A stretch of 64,000 nucleotides of DNA from Anaerolineales bacterium (GTDB taxonomy: Bacteria > Chloroflexota > Anaerolineae > Anaerolineales > Villigracilaceae), in the NCBI GenBank assembly GCA_030583885.1, contig CP129480.1, forward strand, positions 4,218,714 to 4,282,713. Reading direction: 5' to 3'. Shown here in pieces: positions 24,935-33,458 of the stretch. Made by a program: the position numbers and the translations under genes. Every line of letters begins with the position of its first letter. Position 1 is the stretch's first letter. The notes beneath the pieces are model-generated. The model did not search any database and was not told where the DNA came from. It saw only the letters and a program-made list of their open reading frames with translations.

Positions 24935-25891
24935 ATGAAAGCAAAAATTAAACCCTTTTTTGTATGGTCGCTTGTCCTCCTGCTCTCGGCGTGCAATTTG
25001 TCGGCTGATTTATCCGGAGAGGATGCCGCGCTCGCCCGCGCCTGGTTCGATGCGCCACTGCCCGGCACGGTTTTCGCGCCGCCGAACCCGTGCAATATCG
25101 TGGCGCACGGCGCTTCACCGAATGGGATCGTTCTCTTTGAGCTTTCGATCAACGGGTCGAGTACATCCATCCCCAGCCCGGATACGAATAGTTCGCTGGT
25201 CACTCTGTCACAGGACTGCGGATTGAGTGAGCCGGGTGACTATCTGCTTGAAATGCGCGTTCAGGACAATGCCGGCAATTGGAGCAACTTTGCCCAGACG
25301 AACATTGTCATCTCTGATGACGATGATTTCATTCCGGCATCGGAGATCAGCGAGTCGGAGACATCCACGCCGGCCCCGGAATCAACGGCAACCTCCACGC
25401 CCGCATCCACAGCGACGCCTGCCGGAACCGCCTCCGTTTCCATCGAAAGCATATCCACCAACACCGTATACATCGGCGGAACAAGCTGCGGCACGCGCGA
25501 AGTCGTTTTCACGGTCCGCGCCAGTCATCCGCAAGGCCTCAAGGTGATCGTGCTTTTCTACCGCTTCCAGGCAGGCAGCACATCAGAATGGCAGAGCGTA
25601 TCCATGAATTCAGCGGGGGGTGACCTGTATCAACAGACCGTGAATGTCGGCGGACTCTTCGGCAACAGCATACCTTTTGATCAGGGAACCATGCAATATC
25701 AAGCCGTGCTCCAGACCGACTCGGGCGACACATCCACACGCACCCCCGTGTTCGGCGACATCGCCGTGCTTGCCTGCGGTTCGGCTCCCGCCTGCTCCAG
25801 TTATCTTGACCAGACATCCTGCGAAGCAAATGGATGCAGTTGGAAACTTGCACCGGGCATCGTACCGTTGTTCAGCTGCCAGAACCCATAG
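24935..25891 (+). CDS. Secreted lipoprotein with Ig-like domain
   Basis: 318 residues. The lipobox LSAC gives Cys20. An Ig-like domain (about 37-125: FDAPLPGTVFAPPNPCNIVAHG... VQDNAGNWS) is joined by a Thr/Pro/Ala/Ser linker (about 135-165) to a second domain with a conserved Cys-Gly-Thr start and a Cys-rich tail (CSSYLDQTSCEANGCSWK...). The last 24 codons and stop are repeated, with only synonymous differences, at 27264-27338. Starts 11 bases after the previous gene. Function unknown, probably envelope binding. Confidence 0.65.
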   Translation: MKAKIKPFFVWSLVLLLSACNLSADLSGEDAALARAWFDAPLPGTVFAPPNPCNIVAHGASPNGIVLFELSINGSSTSIPSPDTNSSLVTLSQDCGLSEPGDYLLEMRVQDNAGNWSNFAQTNIVISDDDDFIPASEISESETSTPAPESTATSTPASTATPAGTASVSIESISTNTVYIGGTSCGTREVVFTVRASHPQGLKVIVLFYRFQAGSTSEWQSVSMNSAGGDLYQQTVNVGGLFGNSIPFDQGTMQYQAVLQTDSGDTSTRTPVFGDIAVLACGSAPACSSYLDQTSCEANGCSWKLAPGIVPLFSCQNP

Positions 25892-25898
25892 AGTATCC

Positions 25899-27260
25899 AT
25901 GAAAAAATACCTGCTTGCAGTTTTCGTTCTCATCCTGTCCATGCTCGCCTGCGGACTTCCCACTGGATCGGTTGACGTGCCGACGCCCAATCCTTTAGCG
26001 CCCACGTCGAATTTACCGCCATCCGCGCCAACTCCCAAACCTCTGCCCGTCATTGATTCAACTTTCGAAGAAAGCGGCAGGAATTTAATATTCCAAAGCA
26101 GTAATGTGAAGGTCGTCTTCGATAAATACTGGGGCGGGGTGATACGCGAGATCTGGCTTGATGGCGAAAACATGGTCAACAACTATGATGGCGGACGATT
26201 GCTCGGTGTTTCCTTTTACGATGGCAGTACAACAGAGGGGAGCACCGGTCACCCCAATGACACCGGCTGGAACCCAACGCCATCAGATATGTTCGATAAT
26301 GTCAACGAGCCGTTGGAATATTCATTTTCCGATAATGAGTTCTATCTCAAAACCCGCTACATTCAATGGTTCCCGCTCGACAAGGGCGGCGGGCGGAACA
26401 ACCCGGTGGAAACCGATGTGATCGTGGAGACATGGGCAAAATTCCTGGGCGACCCGCGCCTCATCCAACTTACATACCGGTTCACACACGAAGGAGATGA
26501 CCGTCATCTAATTGCCTCGCAGGAACTTCCTTTTGCTTATGTTCGCAGTCCGTTTTACCGCTTTGTCTCGTACGCGGGGAACGCTCCCTGGACAAACGAT
26601 GCGGTCTTCGTAGATGAACAATCACCGGTCGCCCCAAACCGGGGAGGCACAAGGGCGACCGAATATTGGGGAGGCTACGTCAACGACCAGGAAGTGGGAC
26701 TGCTTCTGTATGCCCCGCAGAACTACCCCGCCTTTACCTACAATTATTTTGATAACCTGCCTCCCGTCGAAAATTCCTGTTTTTACCTGCTTCCATTGGC
26801 AAGCCTGGAACTCAGCCCTCAACTCAGCAAGGAGGTCAATGTCTTCCTATACATCGGCAACTGGCAGGATGCGCGGGTTCAGTTTGCCGCCCTACATGAA
26901 CGCTATCAATTCGCCGACATCATGGACGGGCAGGGCTTTATGGATTCCATCCCTGCCGGGGCAACTCTTTCAGGAGTGGTGGATGTGGCTGGCTGGGCGC
27001 TGGATGATCGTGGCATCGAAAAAGTTGAAGTTCTTGTGGATGGGAATGTCATTGGAACCGCAAAGTATGGTCATTCAAGACCAGATGTGGCACAAGCCAA
27101 CCCCACCCTTTCAAAAGGAACCAATTTTGGATATCTATATTCGTTGGACACCCGAAAGTTTTCCAACGGTATTCATACGCTGGAAGTATTGATCACAGAT
27201 AATTCTGGCAACACCAGCATCGCCGCGCCCGGAGTGATTGAAGTAAGTTTCAACAATTAA
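25899..27260 (+). CDS. Secreted lipoprotein with C-terminal Ig-like domain
   Basis: 453 residues from ATG 25899; a longer frame would overlap the previous gene. Lipobox LACG, then a Pro/Thr linker (about 25-50). The main part (about 55-340) is beta-rich with many Trp and Tyr (FDKYWGGVIREIWLDGENMVNNYDGGR), the look of a glycoside-related or galactose-mutarotase-like sandwich. The last 90 residues are an Ig-like domain (SGVVDVAGWALDDRGIEKVEVLVDG ... TDNSGN). No catalytic residues could be assigned. It lies between the parent gene and the duplicated tail described at 27264. Confidence 0.6.
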   Translation: MKKYLLAVFVLILSMLACGLPTGSVDVPTPNPLAPTSNLPPSAPTPKPLPVIDSTFEESGRNLIFQSSNVKVVFDKYWGGVIREIWLDGENMVNNYDGGRLLGVSFYDGSTTEGSTGHPNDTGWNPTPSDMFDNVNEPLEYSFSDNEFYLKTRYIQWFPLDKGGGRNNPVETDVIVETWAKFLGDPRLIQLTYRFTHEGDDRHLIASQELPFAYVRSPFYRFVSYAGNAPWTNDAVFVDEQSPVAPNRGGTRATEYWGGYVNDQEVGLLLYAPQNYPAFTYNYFDNLPPVENSCFYLLPLASLELSPQLSKEVNVFLYIGNWQDARVQFAALHERYQFADIMDGQGFMDSIPAGATLSGVVDVAGWALDDRGIEKVEVLVDGNVIGTAKYGHSRPDVAQANPTLSKGTNFGYLYSLDTRKFSNGIHTLEVLITDNSGNTSIAAPGVIEVSFNN

Positions 27261-27263
27261 GGT

Positions 27264-27338
27264 TCCTGCGAGGCGAATGGATGCAGTTGGAAACTTGCAC
27301 CGGGCATCGTGCCGTTGTTCAGCTGCCAGAATCCTTAA
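27264..27338 (+). pseudogene. Duplicated 3' tail of the Ig-like lipoprotein gene
   Basis: These 75 bases encode the same 24 residues and a stop as 25817-25891 (SCEANGCSWKLAPGIVPLFS and on). All differences, including the stop codon, are synonymous. There is no start codon or upstream gene in frame, so it is the leftover of a second lipoprotein gene lost by recombination. Confidence 0.8.
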
Positions 27339-27356
27339 ATTGAAGAAAGGCTGATT

Positions 27357-27407
27357 ATGAAATATCGAAGCCATCTCACTGTGCTTGTCCTTCTTTCTTC
27401 CAAATAA
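27357..27407 (+). pseudogene. Truncated signal-peptide fragment
   Basis: ATG with a GAAAGG site opens a 16-residue piece (MKYRSHLTVLVLLSSK) that looks like the front of a signal peptide and stops before any cleavage site. The sequence after the stop does not continue the protein. Confidence 0.45.
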
Positions 27408-27486
27408 GCCAGCCGGTTCGGTATTTCCGTGACGCTCGCTTGCCGAGTCGAACGTAATTTTCGTAAACGGTTCCGCCTGGCCCACT

Positions 27487-27782
27487 TTGTATGTGGATGA
27501 ACCCACCGGCGCGCCCTTTGGTTCGCCCATCCATCTCATTTACCAGGCTGTCACCCGCGTTGGTAATCTTGGCGTACAGCCTGAAACGTGGATGCTCGAT
27601 CAGACCATTACCGCGGAGCAAGCCATGCGCGCGCTGACCATCGATGCCGCATATGCGGATTTCCAGGAAGATGTGTTGGGAAGCATCACCCCGGCAAACT
27701 GGCGGATATGGTGATCCTCTCGGATAATCCACTGAATGAACTGAGCCGCCTCCGCCCTGTCACTCACTCGATGATCTACTGA
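27487..27782 (+). pseudogene. Amidohydrolase (YtcJ-like) gene, 3' fragment with frameshift
   Basis: The frame from 27487 reads DEPTGAPFGSPIHLIYQAVTR and AEQAMRALTIDAAYADFQED, typical of the metal-dependent amidohydrolase family near its C-terminus. Around 27690 the frame breaks: after SITP the correct continuation (GKLADMVILSDNPLNEL) is found in the next frame, ending at 27782. The N-terminal metal-binding half is missing altogether. A dead gene. Confidence 0.75.
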
Positions 27783-28116
27783 GATCGTCACTCTCATGCG
27801 CCAACGAAAGCGATATTGAGGGGACTACAGTAGCGGTGGTATCATCGCTTCATGACATCCGCAACCGCCCTCGCCCACCCAAACATTGCTTTTATCAAAT
27901 ACTCAGACCGGAAACTCCATAGAACTAACCGCAAGGTTTGTTTTATGGCTAACTTTCCTTAGATGATGTGCTTTTTCAAGACAGCCATAAACAAATTGCA
28001 TGAGACCCGGCGCGGGGCAGGCTTTACAGCTTGCCCAGTTTTTTTGGTCTAGGCGTCTACCGTGCTGATTGGAAATCTTGGGTTGCCATTTGAAATTCAT
28101 CTTGTTCAGGAGGCAT
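27783..28116. other. Intergenic stretch with degenerate sequence
   Basis: No intact gene is present. The left part holds repeat copy 1 described at 27836-27960. The rest, between the end of that copy and the stop codon of the regulator gene at 28117, shows nothing further that I can name. Confidence 0.5.
27836..27960 (+). repeat. Degenerate copy 1 of a sequence resembling the 5' end of mvaD
   Basis: GTGGTATCATCGCT precedes an ATG at 27852 whose frame begins TSATALAHPNIAFIKYSD. Diphosphomevalonate decarboxylases begin with a very similar TATAxAHPNIAFIKYWGNR. After Tyr the match is lost and the frame soon ends. Related degenerate copies are at 31209 and 33253. Confidence 0.6.
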
Positions 28117-30474
28117 TTATTCATCAAACGCCAGGGTGATGGCTTGTTCGGGTGTCATTGCGTAGCCCTCCGACCATGCGGAGGCATACACTTCCTCCCC
28201 AAGTTGGGTACGCGCCTGGGTAATAGCGGCAGCATAATCCCTCTGATAGCTCAGGGGGAGCGATTCGTTGATCGCTTCGCGCCAGGCGGATGCGGCACCC
28301 CAAAGACGCGCTGCCCGCTTCGCATCCCCTATCGCAGCGGCAACCAATGCCAGCGCTTCCATGGAGAACGGTGGTCCGAACTTATTTCCTGAACTCTGAT
28401 ACAGCGACAGGGATTCTTTAAACATTCCTGATGCACGCTTGTAATCAGCGCGCAGACGCGCCACATCCGCCAAACCGCCAAGCGACCAAGCCATCAGGTA
28501 GGGATCCCCCAACTCACGGGTGAGGCGCAGACTCTCTTCCCAGCTTGTGGCGGCGCGCTCAATATCTCCCATCCTGAACCACGTATCGCCCAACCAAAGG
28601 AGTGCGTAGGCGATCCCCCAACGCTCGCCAGTTGCCCGAAGCAGGCGCAAACTCTCTTCGAGCGACTCGATTGCCTCCTCTTCCTTGCCGCCCCAATGAA
28701 GGCTTGCGCCCAGGTCAGCAAGCACCAAGCCTGCGCCTCGGTTGTCTCCTATTTTTCGATATAACTTAACGCTTGATTCTGCAAAGGCTCTGGCTCGAAC
28801 GTAATCGCCTGTACCTGTTGATAGGATGGAGGATGCGCGCAGCGCCTTCGCTCGCTCCTTTCCCTGGTTGCCGATTCCAGCTGCAAGGATTTTCTCCAGC
28901 CATAGGTTCCCTTCGCTTAAATGTCCCTTACCGTGCCAGAACCATGCCAGCGCCCCTGCCAATTTCAGCCCCGCTTCGATTTGATTGCTTTCAAGCGACC
29001 ATGCCAACGCGACCCGCAAGTTATCATGGTCCAACTCCAATCGAACCTTCCAGTCCTGTTGCGCGGCGCCAAATAAGTGCGGCTCCACCTCCTCCGCGAC
29101 GCGGAGGTAGTACTCAAGATGACGATCTTGAATCAAGTTCGATTCTCCGGTCTCATTCAGTTTATCTCTGGCATACTGACGAATTGGCTCAAGAAACCGG
29201 TAACGTGGTTGATCTTGCTGTTCGACGAGCAGCAGTGATTTGTCCACAAGGCGTGAAAGCGCATCGAGAATCGATTGATTGGTATCCAGAAGCACCACCG
29301 ATTCGATCGCATCCAATGTAAAACCACCTACAAAGACCGAAAGTTGTCGTAAAAGTTCTCTTTCCGGCTCTGTCAGCAGTTCATAGCTCCAATCCAAAGT
29401 CGCGCGTAATGTTTGTTGTCGGGAGGGCGCGATTCGACTACCGCTGGTTAACAATGCGAAACGGTCATCGAGCCGTGCAGCGATTTGCTCTATTGATAAC
29501 GTCTTGACGCGCGCGGCGATCAGTTCGACGGCTAATGGCAATCCTTCGAGTTGCGAGCAGATGGATACGACGGCCCGGATGTTTTCGGCGTTCAGTGCGA
29601 AATCGGAACGAACTGCGCGGGCACGCTCGGCAAACAGCACCAGGGCTGGGAACTCCGAAATGGTTTCCATGTCAACGACAGAGTTCTTATTTGGCAGGTC
29701 CAGTACAGGTACCGAATAAAGCCATTCACCAGGGATTTGTAGCGCTTCGCGGCTGGTGGTGAGGATTTTTAAGCGGGAGCAGGCTGAAAGGAGGGAAGAG
29801 GCGAGCCGGGCTACATCTTCGATCAGGTGCTCACTGTTATCCAGCACAAGCAGCATTCGTTTGTTTACGATGCCTTTGATGAGACCTTCCTCGGGAGGCA
29901 GGTTATTCTTTTCAATGTATCCAAGCGCTTGTGCAATGGCAGAAGGTATCAAGGATGGCTGATCCAGCGGAGCCAGCGCGACAAAGAAAATCCCATCGGG
30001 GAAATCAGCCAGTGACTCCCTCGCTGAGGCGATACTCAGGCGCGTTTTCCCGATGCCCGGCGCGCCGATCAAGGTAACCAGGCGGATATCTGGATTGGTC
30101 AAATAGTCATGGACGGCCGCAATATCCTTATCCCGCCCAATTAAGGAAGTGAAGGTTGCCGGTAAATTCGAACGGGGATGTTGGGGAATTTCTGGTTTTG
30201 AGACGCGCCAGCGGGTTTCTTCGTCCCCCAAGCTGGGAGCAGATCTCCAGTCGCCACGCGCAAACCGTAAAAAGGCTGTTCTTTCAGTCGCGGGAATCTT
30301 GAAGATTTCAGCGAGCAGCTCAGCAATTTGTTTTGAGGGACGCCGTTCTTCTTCTTCAAGTTTACGAATGGTTGATACGGAACACCCGACGCGGTCAGCC
30401 AGAGCTTCTCGAGTGAGATCGAGCGCCTTTCTGTTGAGCCTGAGCCAGTAGCCAAAAGAATGTTGTTCTTGCAT
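28117..30474 (-). CDS. HTH / NB-ARC ATPase / TPR signalling regulator
   Basis: 785 residues from ATG 30474. An N-terminal XRE-type helix-turn-helix (about 8-62: LTREALADRVGCSVSTIRKLE) is followed by an NB-ARC type ATPase with Walker A GAPGIGKT (137-144), Walker B LLVLDNSEHL and a GLPLAVELIAAR motif, then a winged-helix-like region and about ten TPR-like helices to the end. Such STAND proteins hold an inactive state until a ligand binds the repeats. It is divergent from the secreted repeat protein at 30641, and a perfect palindrome lies between them, so control of that gene is likely. Confidence 0.85.
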   Translation of the reverse strand: MQEQHSFGYWLRLNRKALDLTREALADRVGCSVSTIRKLEEEERRPSKQIAELLAEIFKIPATERTAFLRFARGDWRSAPSLGDEETRWRVSKPEIPQHPRSNLPATFTSLIGRDKDIAAVHDYLTNPDIRLVTLIGAPGIGKTRLSIASARESLADFPDGIFFVALAPLDQPSLIPSAIAQALGYIEKNNLPPEEGLIKGIVNKRMLLVLDNSEHLIEDVARLASSLLSACSRLKILTTSREALQIPGEWLYSVPVLDLPNKNSVVDMETISEFPALVLFAERARAVRSDFALNAENIRAVVSICSQLEGLPLAVELIAARVKTLSIEQIAARLDDRFALLTSGSRIAPSRQQTLRATLDWSYELLTEPERELLRQLSVFVGGFTLDAIESVVLLDTNQSILDALSRLVDKSLLLVEQQDQPRYRFLEPIRQYARDKLNETGESNLIQDRHLEYYLRVAEEVEPHLFGAAQQDWKVRLELDHDNLRVALAWSLESNQIEAGLKLAGALAWFWHGKGHLSEGNLWLEKILAAGIGNQGKERAKALRASSILSTGTGDYVRARAFAESSVKLYRKIGDNRGAGLVLADLGASLHWGGKEEEAIESLEESLRLLRATGERWGIAYALLWLGDTWFRMGDIERAATSWEESLRLTRELGDPYLMAWSLGGLADVARLRADYKRASGMFKESLSLYQSSGNKFGPPFSMEALALVAAAIGDAKRAARLWGAASAWREAINESLPLSYQRDYAAAITQARTQLGEEVYASAWSEGYAMTPEQAITLAFDE

Positions 30475-30526
30475 CAATTTCTAAATAAACAGTATCGCTT
30501 CAGATTACGAATAAGTCACACTTTTT

Positions 30527-30543
30527 GTGGCACTTAGTGCCAC
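30527..30543. promoter_or_regulatory. Palindromic operator-like site between divergent genes
   Basis: GTGGCAC-TTA-GTGCCAC is a perfect inverted repeat, 53 bases upstream of the regulator's start codon and about 98 upstream of the repeat-protein gene. It is a candidate binding site for the helix-turn-helix domain of the adjacent regulator. Confidence 0.6.
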
Positions 30544-30640
30544 CAAACCGGAAGGGAGATTTGCTACAGTATGGGCATAGTAGAGACCAACTCGGGTCTC
30601 TGAAAACATTATAACTTGTTGAACCAAAAAGGAGATCAAA

Positions 30641-31030
30641 ATGTATGTCAATCGTTTCATCAGCCTGCTCACTGCCATTTTACTGTTAGCTGTCGTTGTT
30701 CTGGTGGTCCGGGAAGCTAACGCTACCGCATCCCTCGTGGCCAATGTGGACTCTGCCACTCATTCTTACACCGCGTGGACCAAGGCAGCCGAAGCAGAAG
30801 CCAGCACGGTGGACTCTGCCACCCGTTCTTACACCGCGTGGGCCAAGGCAGCCGAAGCGGAACCCAGCACGGCGGATTCGGCTACCCGTTCTTATATTGC
30901 GCAAGCCAAAGCGGTGGCCTGCGGTGTGGATGCTACCTACGGCCTTAACCTTGACTCCGCGACCCGGTCTTACATCGCCTGGGGATTAGCAGTACAGACG
31001 AAGAATGATATTGGAGCCTTGTGTCACTAA
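30641..31030 (+). CDS. Small secreted protein with tandem DSATRSY repeats
   Basis: 129 residues with an N-terminal hydrophobic signal (about 7-28, ending near NATA). Four copies of DSAT(R/H)SYxAWxKA follow, the first three spaced at exactly 21 residues (63 bases) with AAEAExST linkers, the last after a short Cys-containing insert. An AAAAAGGAG site lies just before ATG. Codon-level identity between repeats is high, so they arose by recent tandem duplication. I recognise no family. Likely an exported, possibly structural or surface, peptide controlled by the divergent NB-ARC regulator. Confidence 0.65.
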   Translation: MYVNRFISLLTAILLLAVVVLVVREANATASLVANVDSATHSYTAWTKAAEAEASTVDSATRSYTAWAKAAEAEPSTADSATRSYIAQAKAVACGVDATYGLNLDSATRSYIAWGLAVQTKNDIGALCH

Positions 31031-31098
31031 CGGCTCACCGTTGTGCTCATCGGGACGTGCTGGCTCCTCCTTTCTTCTCCTCCCGAGCACACGTCGAC

Positions 31099-31131
31099 AA
31101 CCCTGCACTGGCAATGAACCAGTGCAGGGTT
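31099..31131. other. Perfect hairpin after the repeat-protein gene
   Basis: AACCCTGCACTGG (31099-31111) pairs with CCAGTGCAGGGTT (31119-31131) over a seven-base loop. There is an A run rather than a T run after it, so it is not a standard terminator on the plus strand, but it may still stabilise the 3' end of the message. Confidence 0.55.
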
Positions 31132-31208
31132 TGAAAAAAACATTTGCTCGAAAGGATTGCCCGAGATCTGACCGCAGGTCTCGAGTCTTGCTGCTTGGTA
31201 AGCCTCTA

Positions 31209-31330
31209 GTGGTATCATCGCTCCATGACCACCGCTATAGCCCAAGCGAATCCAAATATAGCTTTCACTAAGTTGTCACAAGGGAACACAGTATATGGTG
31301 ACTGCCAGGCTGGTTTTGCCCCAATATAGG
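31209..31330 (+). repeat. Degenerate copy 2 of a sequence resembling the 5' end of mvaD
   Basis: GTGGTATCATCGCTCC leads to ATG 31225, frame TTAIAQANPNIAFTKLSQGN, stopping soon after. It shares GTGGTATCATCGCT with copy 1, and shares with copy 3 the downstream stretch AACACxGTATATGGT and AGGCTGGTTTTGCCC. Confidence 0.6.
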
Positions 31331-31357
31331 GGTCGCCAAGGACAAATTCATGAAACT

Positions 31358-31395
31358 AATTACGCCTCCTCTGTGCAGGGGCGTAATTTTATTTT
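31358..31395 (+). terminator. Terminator-like hairpin
   Basis: AATTACGCC (31358-31366) pairs with GGCGTAATT (31380-31388), followed by TTATTTTA. It follows repeat copy 2 and no intact gene, so it may be the terminator of the lost gene. Confidence 0.6.
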
Positions 31396-31532
31396 AGGAT
31401 GCCATGAATCCTTAGGGGCAGGGATTCATAGCGGCAAAAATTAGGATTGTTCTTCTGGTACCGCTGCCCTGTCATTAAGGAAGGAGGTGTCCTAAGCAGG
31501 GCGGTGATTACATCTTGGTTGATGGGATGTAT

Positions 31533-33023
31533 TCAATTCAGTGGCTTATGCTGTGCCAACCAAACCCGGCTTTCTCTTCTTGCCTCATCCGGAATAAACT
31601 TTGAGTCACTCCTGGTTTCGTGCATGAATTCCAATAGTCGTTCGTCATCAATGAATTCCTTAGACACACCCAGGAAATCGCGGTAATCATTTACGTCCAG
31701 AGCAAAACTCAGTGATTCTCGCAGCGCCTTCCATTCCATAAATTCACCCCGACTCTTCTCCTCATGCCATATATGAGCAGTCTGTCCGCATGTACCTAGC
31801 AAGACAATGAATCCTGTCTCAACTTCCTGGTATCCAAATTGCCCACGAATGATTTCACCTGCTTTGAACTGTTGCAAAATCTGACTTTGATTCCAAAATT
31901 TCTGAGCTTGCTCTGCCGCTGATGCTTCTTGATAATAATTGGTGAGAGATGTAAACCGAAAGTACTCAGAATTATCTCCAAGCATTTGGTCAATTTGGAA
32001 ATGATTGGAGTCAAGGTTTATATCATTCGCGAGCTTACTTGGAGCTGGATAACGATCCGCATATTTATAGGTGTCACCGCAAATGGTCTCGAAGCTTGTG
32101 TAGGAAATAGGTTTAACCTCCAGATCGATTAGAACCCTATAAGTAACTCGTTGCGGTTCCATCCGAGCGGCGTCGATCCAATAGGGTCCATTTATCAGTT
32201 TCTCCTTTAGGCGGATACGGTTCGCTTTGATCTCTTCATCGCTTAGGATTCGCCCTTCCTTCTTCACATCGGGTTTGTTTGCCAGCTCAACGATTTCCTT
32301 TTCCACCCAATCCACTGCATCAACCAACTTCACAAAATAGTGTGAATTCCCCACGTGGCCTTCTCGTTTGACGCAGGTGTTCCAAAAGAGTTTATCATTG
32401 GCTAACCAAATCCGCCCTTCGGCTGTCAGATAGCGACAAATCATGCGAGAAGAATCATCACTTTGCCACTCAAAGGATCTGGTTTTGAAATCAAATTCGC
32501 TCAGCTCTTTGTTATGGGAGGACTCAATAATGAGGTCCCAGACTTGTCTCATTGCCTCTTGAATGCGTTTTTTCTCCTGCTCCGCCATCTGGGAAATAAG
32601 TTGTTTTTTTGACTCCAGAAGCTCGATCAATTCATAGCCGGCTTCGGGTGGTAAATGCATGATTTCTTCGTAAACATCTTCACCCTTGGGCTTTTCAACT
32701 TCAGGATCTGGCTCACCCTTCTTTCGTTTCTTGCGGGGTGTTAGGTTTAAATCGAATCGATGAACTAAACGAGTAACAGATACGCCATCGGATTTCCAGG
32801 TGTCTTGCGAATTCAATTCATGTAATAATCTCAGCGCTTCAGCGCCTCGTAGAGACTCTAATTTCCTGTCGATGTTATTCCAGATGATCAACCCTTGTTC
32901 TTGCCAGATGGAGATACGATGTGATTCAAGCCATTCCGGGCACCCCTCTGGCTTGTTCCCTTTATGGAAGCGCTGATAATCCGGATATTCATTAAATCGG
33001 ATACCCCAGGTTGCTTCTGTCAT
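31533..33023 (-). CDS. Unrecognised 496-residue cytoplasmic protein
   Basis: Two ATGs lie six bases apart (33029 and 33023); the second has the better spacing from GAGG. The protein is hydrophilic and rich in Glu, Lys and Trp, with no signal or membrane segment. A basic/acidic linker (TPRKKRKKGEPDPEVEKPKGED, about 95-115) leads into a helical stretch likely to be a coiled coil (about 130-165: ELIELLESKKQLISQMAEQEKKRIQEAMRQ). The C-terminal third has no motif I know. Base use is more AT-rich than in neighbours, consistent with transfer. It stands alone among gene debris. No function is proposed. Confidence 0.6.
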   Translation of the reverse strand: MTEATWGIRFNEYPDYQRFHKGNKPEGCPEWLESHRISIWQEQGLIIWNNIDRKLESLRGAEALRLLHELNSQDTWKSDGVSVTRLVHRFDLNLTPRKKRKKGEPDPEVEKPKGEDVYEEIMHLPPEAGYELIELLESKKQLISQMAEQEKKRIQEAMRQVWDLIIESSHNKELSEFDFKTRSFEWQSDDSSRMICRYLTAEGRIWLANDKLFWNTCVKREGHVGNSHYFVKLVDAVDWVEKEIVELANKPDVKKEGRILSDEEIKANRIRLKEKLINGPYWIDAARMEPQRVTYRVLIDLEVKPISYTSFETICGDTYKYADRYPAPSKLANDINLDSNHFQIDQMLGDNSEYFRFTSLTNYYQEASAAEQAQKFWNQSQILQQFKAGEIIRGQFGYQEVETGFIVLLGTCGQTAHIWHEEKSRGEFMEWKALRESLSFALDVNDYRDFLGVSKEFIDDERLLEFMHETRSDSKFIPDEARRESRVWLAQHKPLN

Positions 33024-33252
33024 ATGCATACCTCATACGAAGAATTTGCACGGTGAATCGGCGAAGTAAATAATTTTACCGGTTCCAGGTGAAAAGCAAA
33101 GTGAATCCCAAGGACATGGTAAACTGATTCTGTTTCCCCATTACTTAGCAGGTTGCCATGTTGGTTCAATCGACCAGCTTCATTTGTCGCCTAAAACAAG
33201 AAAAAAACGCTAAAATAAGCCAAAACATCTGATTTTTTGAATAAAATTCCAT

Positions 33253-33365
33253 ATGAAATCTACTTCTGTCACCGCCCAAGCTTGTCCCAATATAGCCTTC
33301 GCTATGTTGTCATAATGGAACACCGTATATGGTTACCGCAAGGCTGGTTTTGCCCAATTATGGAC
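33253..33365 (+). repeat. Degenerate copy 3 of a sequence resembling the 5' end of mvaD
   Basis: ATG 33253 begins a broken frame in which VTAQACPNIAFAM corresponds to AxAxAHPNIAFIK. The downstream part (AACACCGTATATGGTTACCGCAAGG, given here in two halves AACACCGTATATGG and TTACCGCAAGG) matches copy 2 closely. A stop codon follows within about 15 codons. Confidence 0.55.
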
Positions 33366-33376
33366 GTAGAACTGGA

Positions 33377-33425
33377 CAAAAAAAAGAAAAAAAGAACAGC
33401 GCCCCATGTCGGGGCGCTGTTCTTT
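33377..33425 (-). terminator. Strong terminator of the oxidoreductase gene
   Basis: AAAGAACAGCGCCCC (33391-33405) pairs perfectly with GGGGCGCTGTTCTTT (33411-33425) over a five-base loop; on the minus strand a long T-rich run follows. Confidence 0.9.
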
Positions 33426-33458
33426 CAATCAAGGAAAGTCGAATCCGACCAATTCAGG

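Larger units (their letters stand above)
31031..31532. other. Intergenic stretch with hairpins and a degenerate repeat
   Basis: No gene found in about 500 bases. From left to right it has a perfect 13-bp hairpin (31099-31131), repeat copy 2 (31209-31330), a terminator-like hairpin (31358-31395) and a smaller TGAATCC/GGATTCA hairpin near 31405-31430. The layout suggests debris of lost genes. Confidence 0.6.
33030..33458. other. Intergenic stretch with repeat copy 3 and a terminator
   Basis: No gene seen. It contains the upstream region of the minus-strand unknown gene, a small AT-rich stretch, repeat copy 3 (33253-33365) and the terminator of the oxidoreductase gene (33377-33425). Confidence 0.6.

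Noticed and set aside
30701..31000. Possible CRISPR array from the 63-base repeats
   Set aside because: The repeats are in one reading frame, encode a peptide repeat and have no spacers of constant size; they are a protein repeat.
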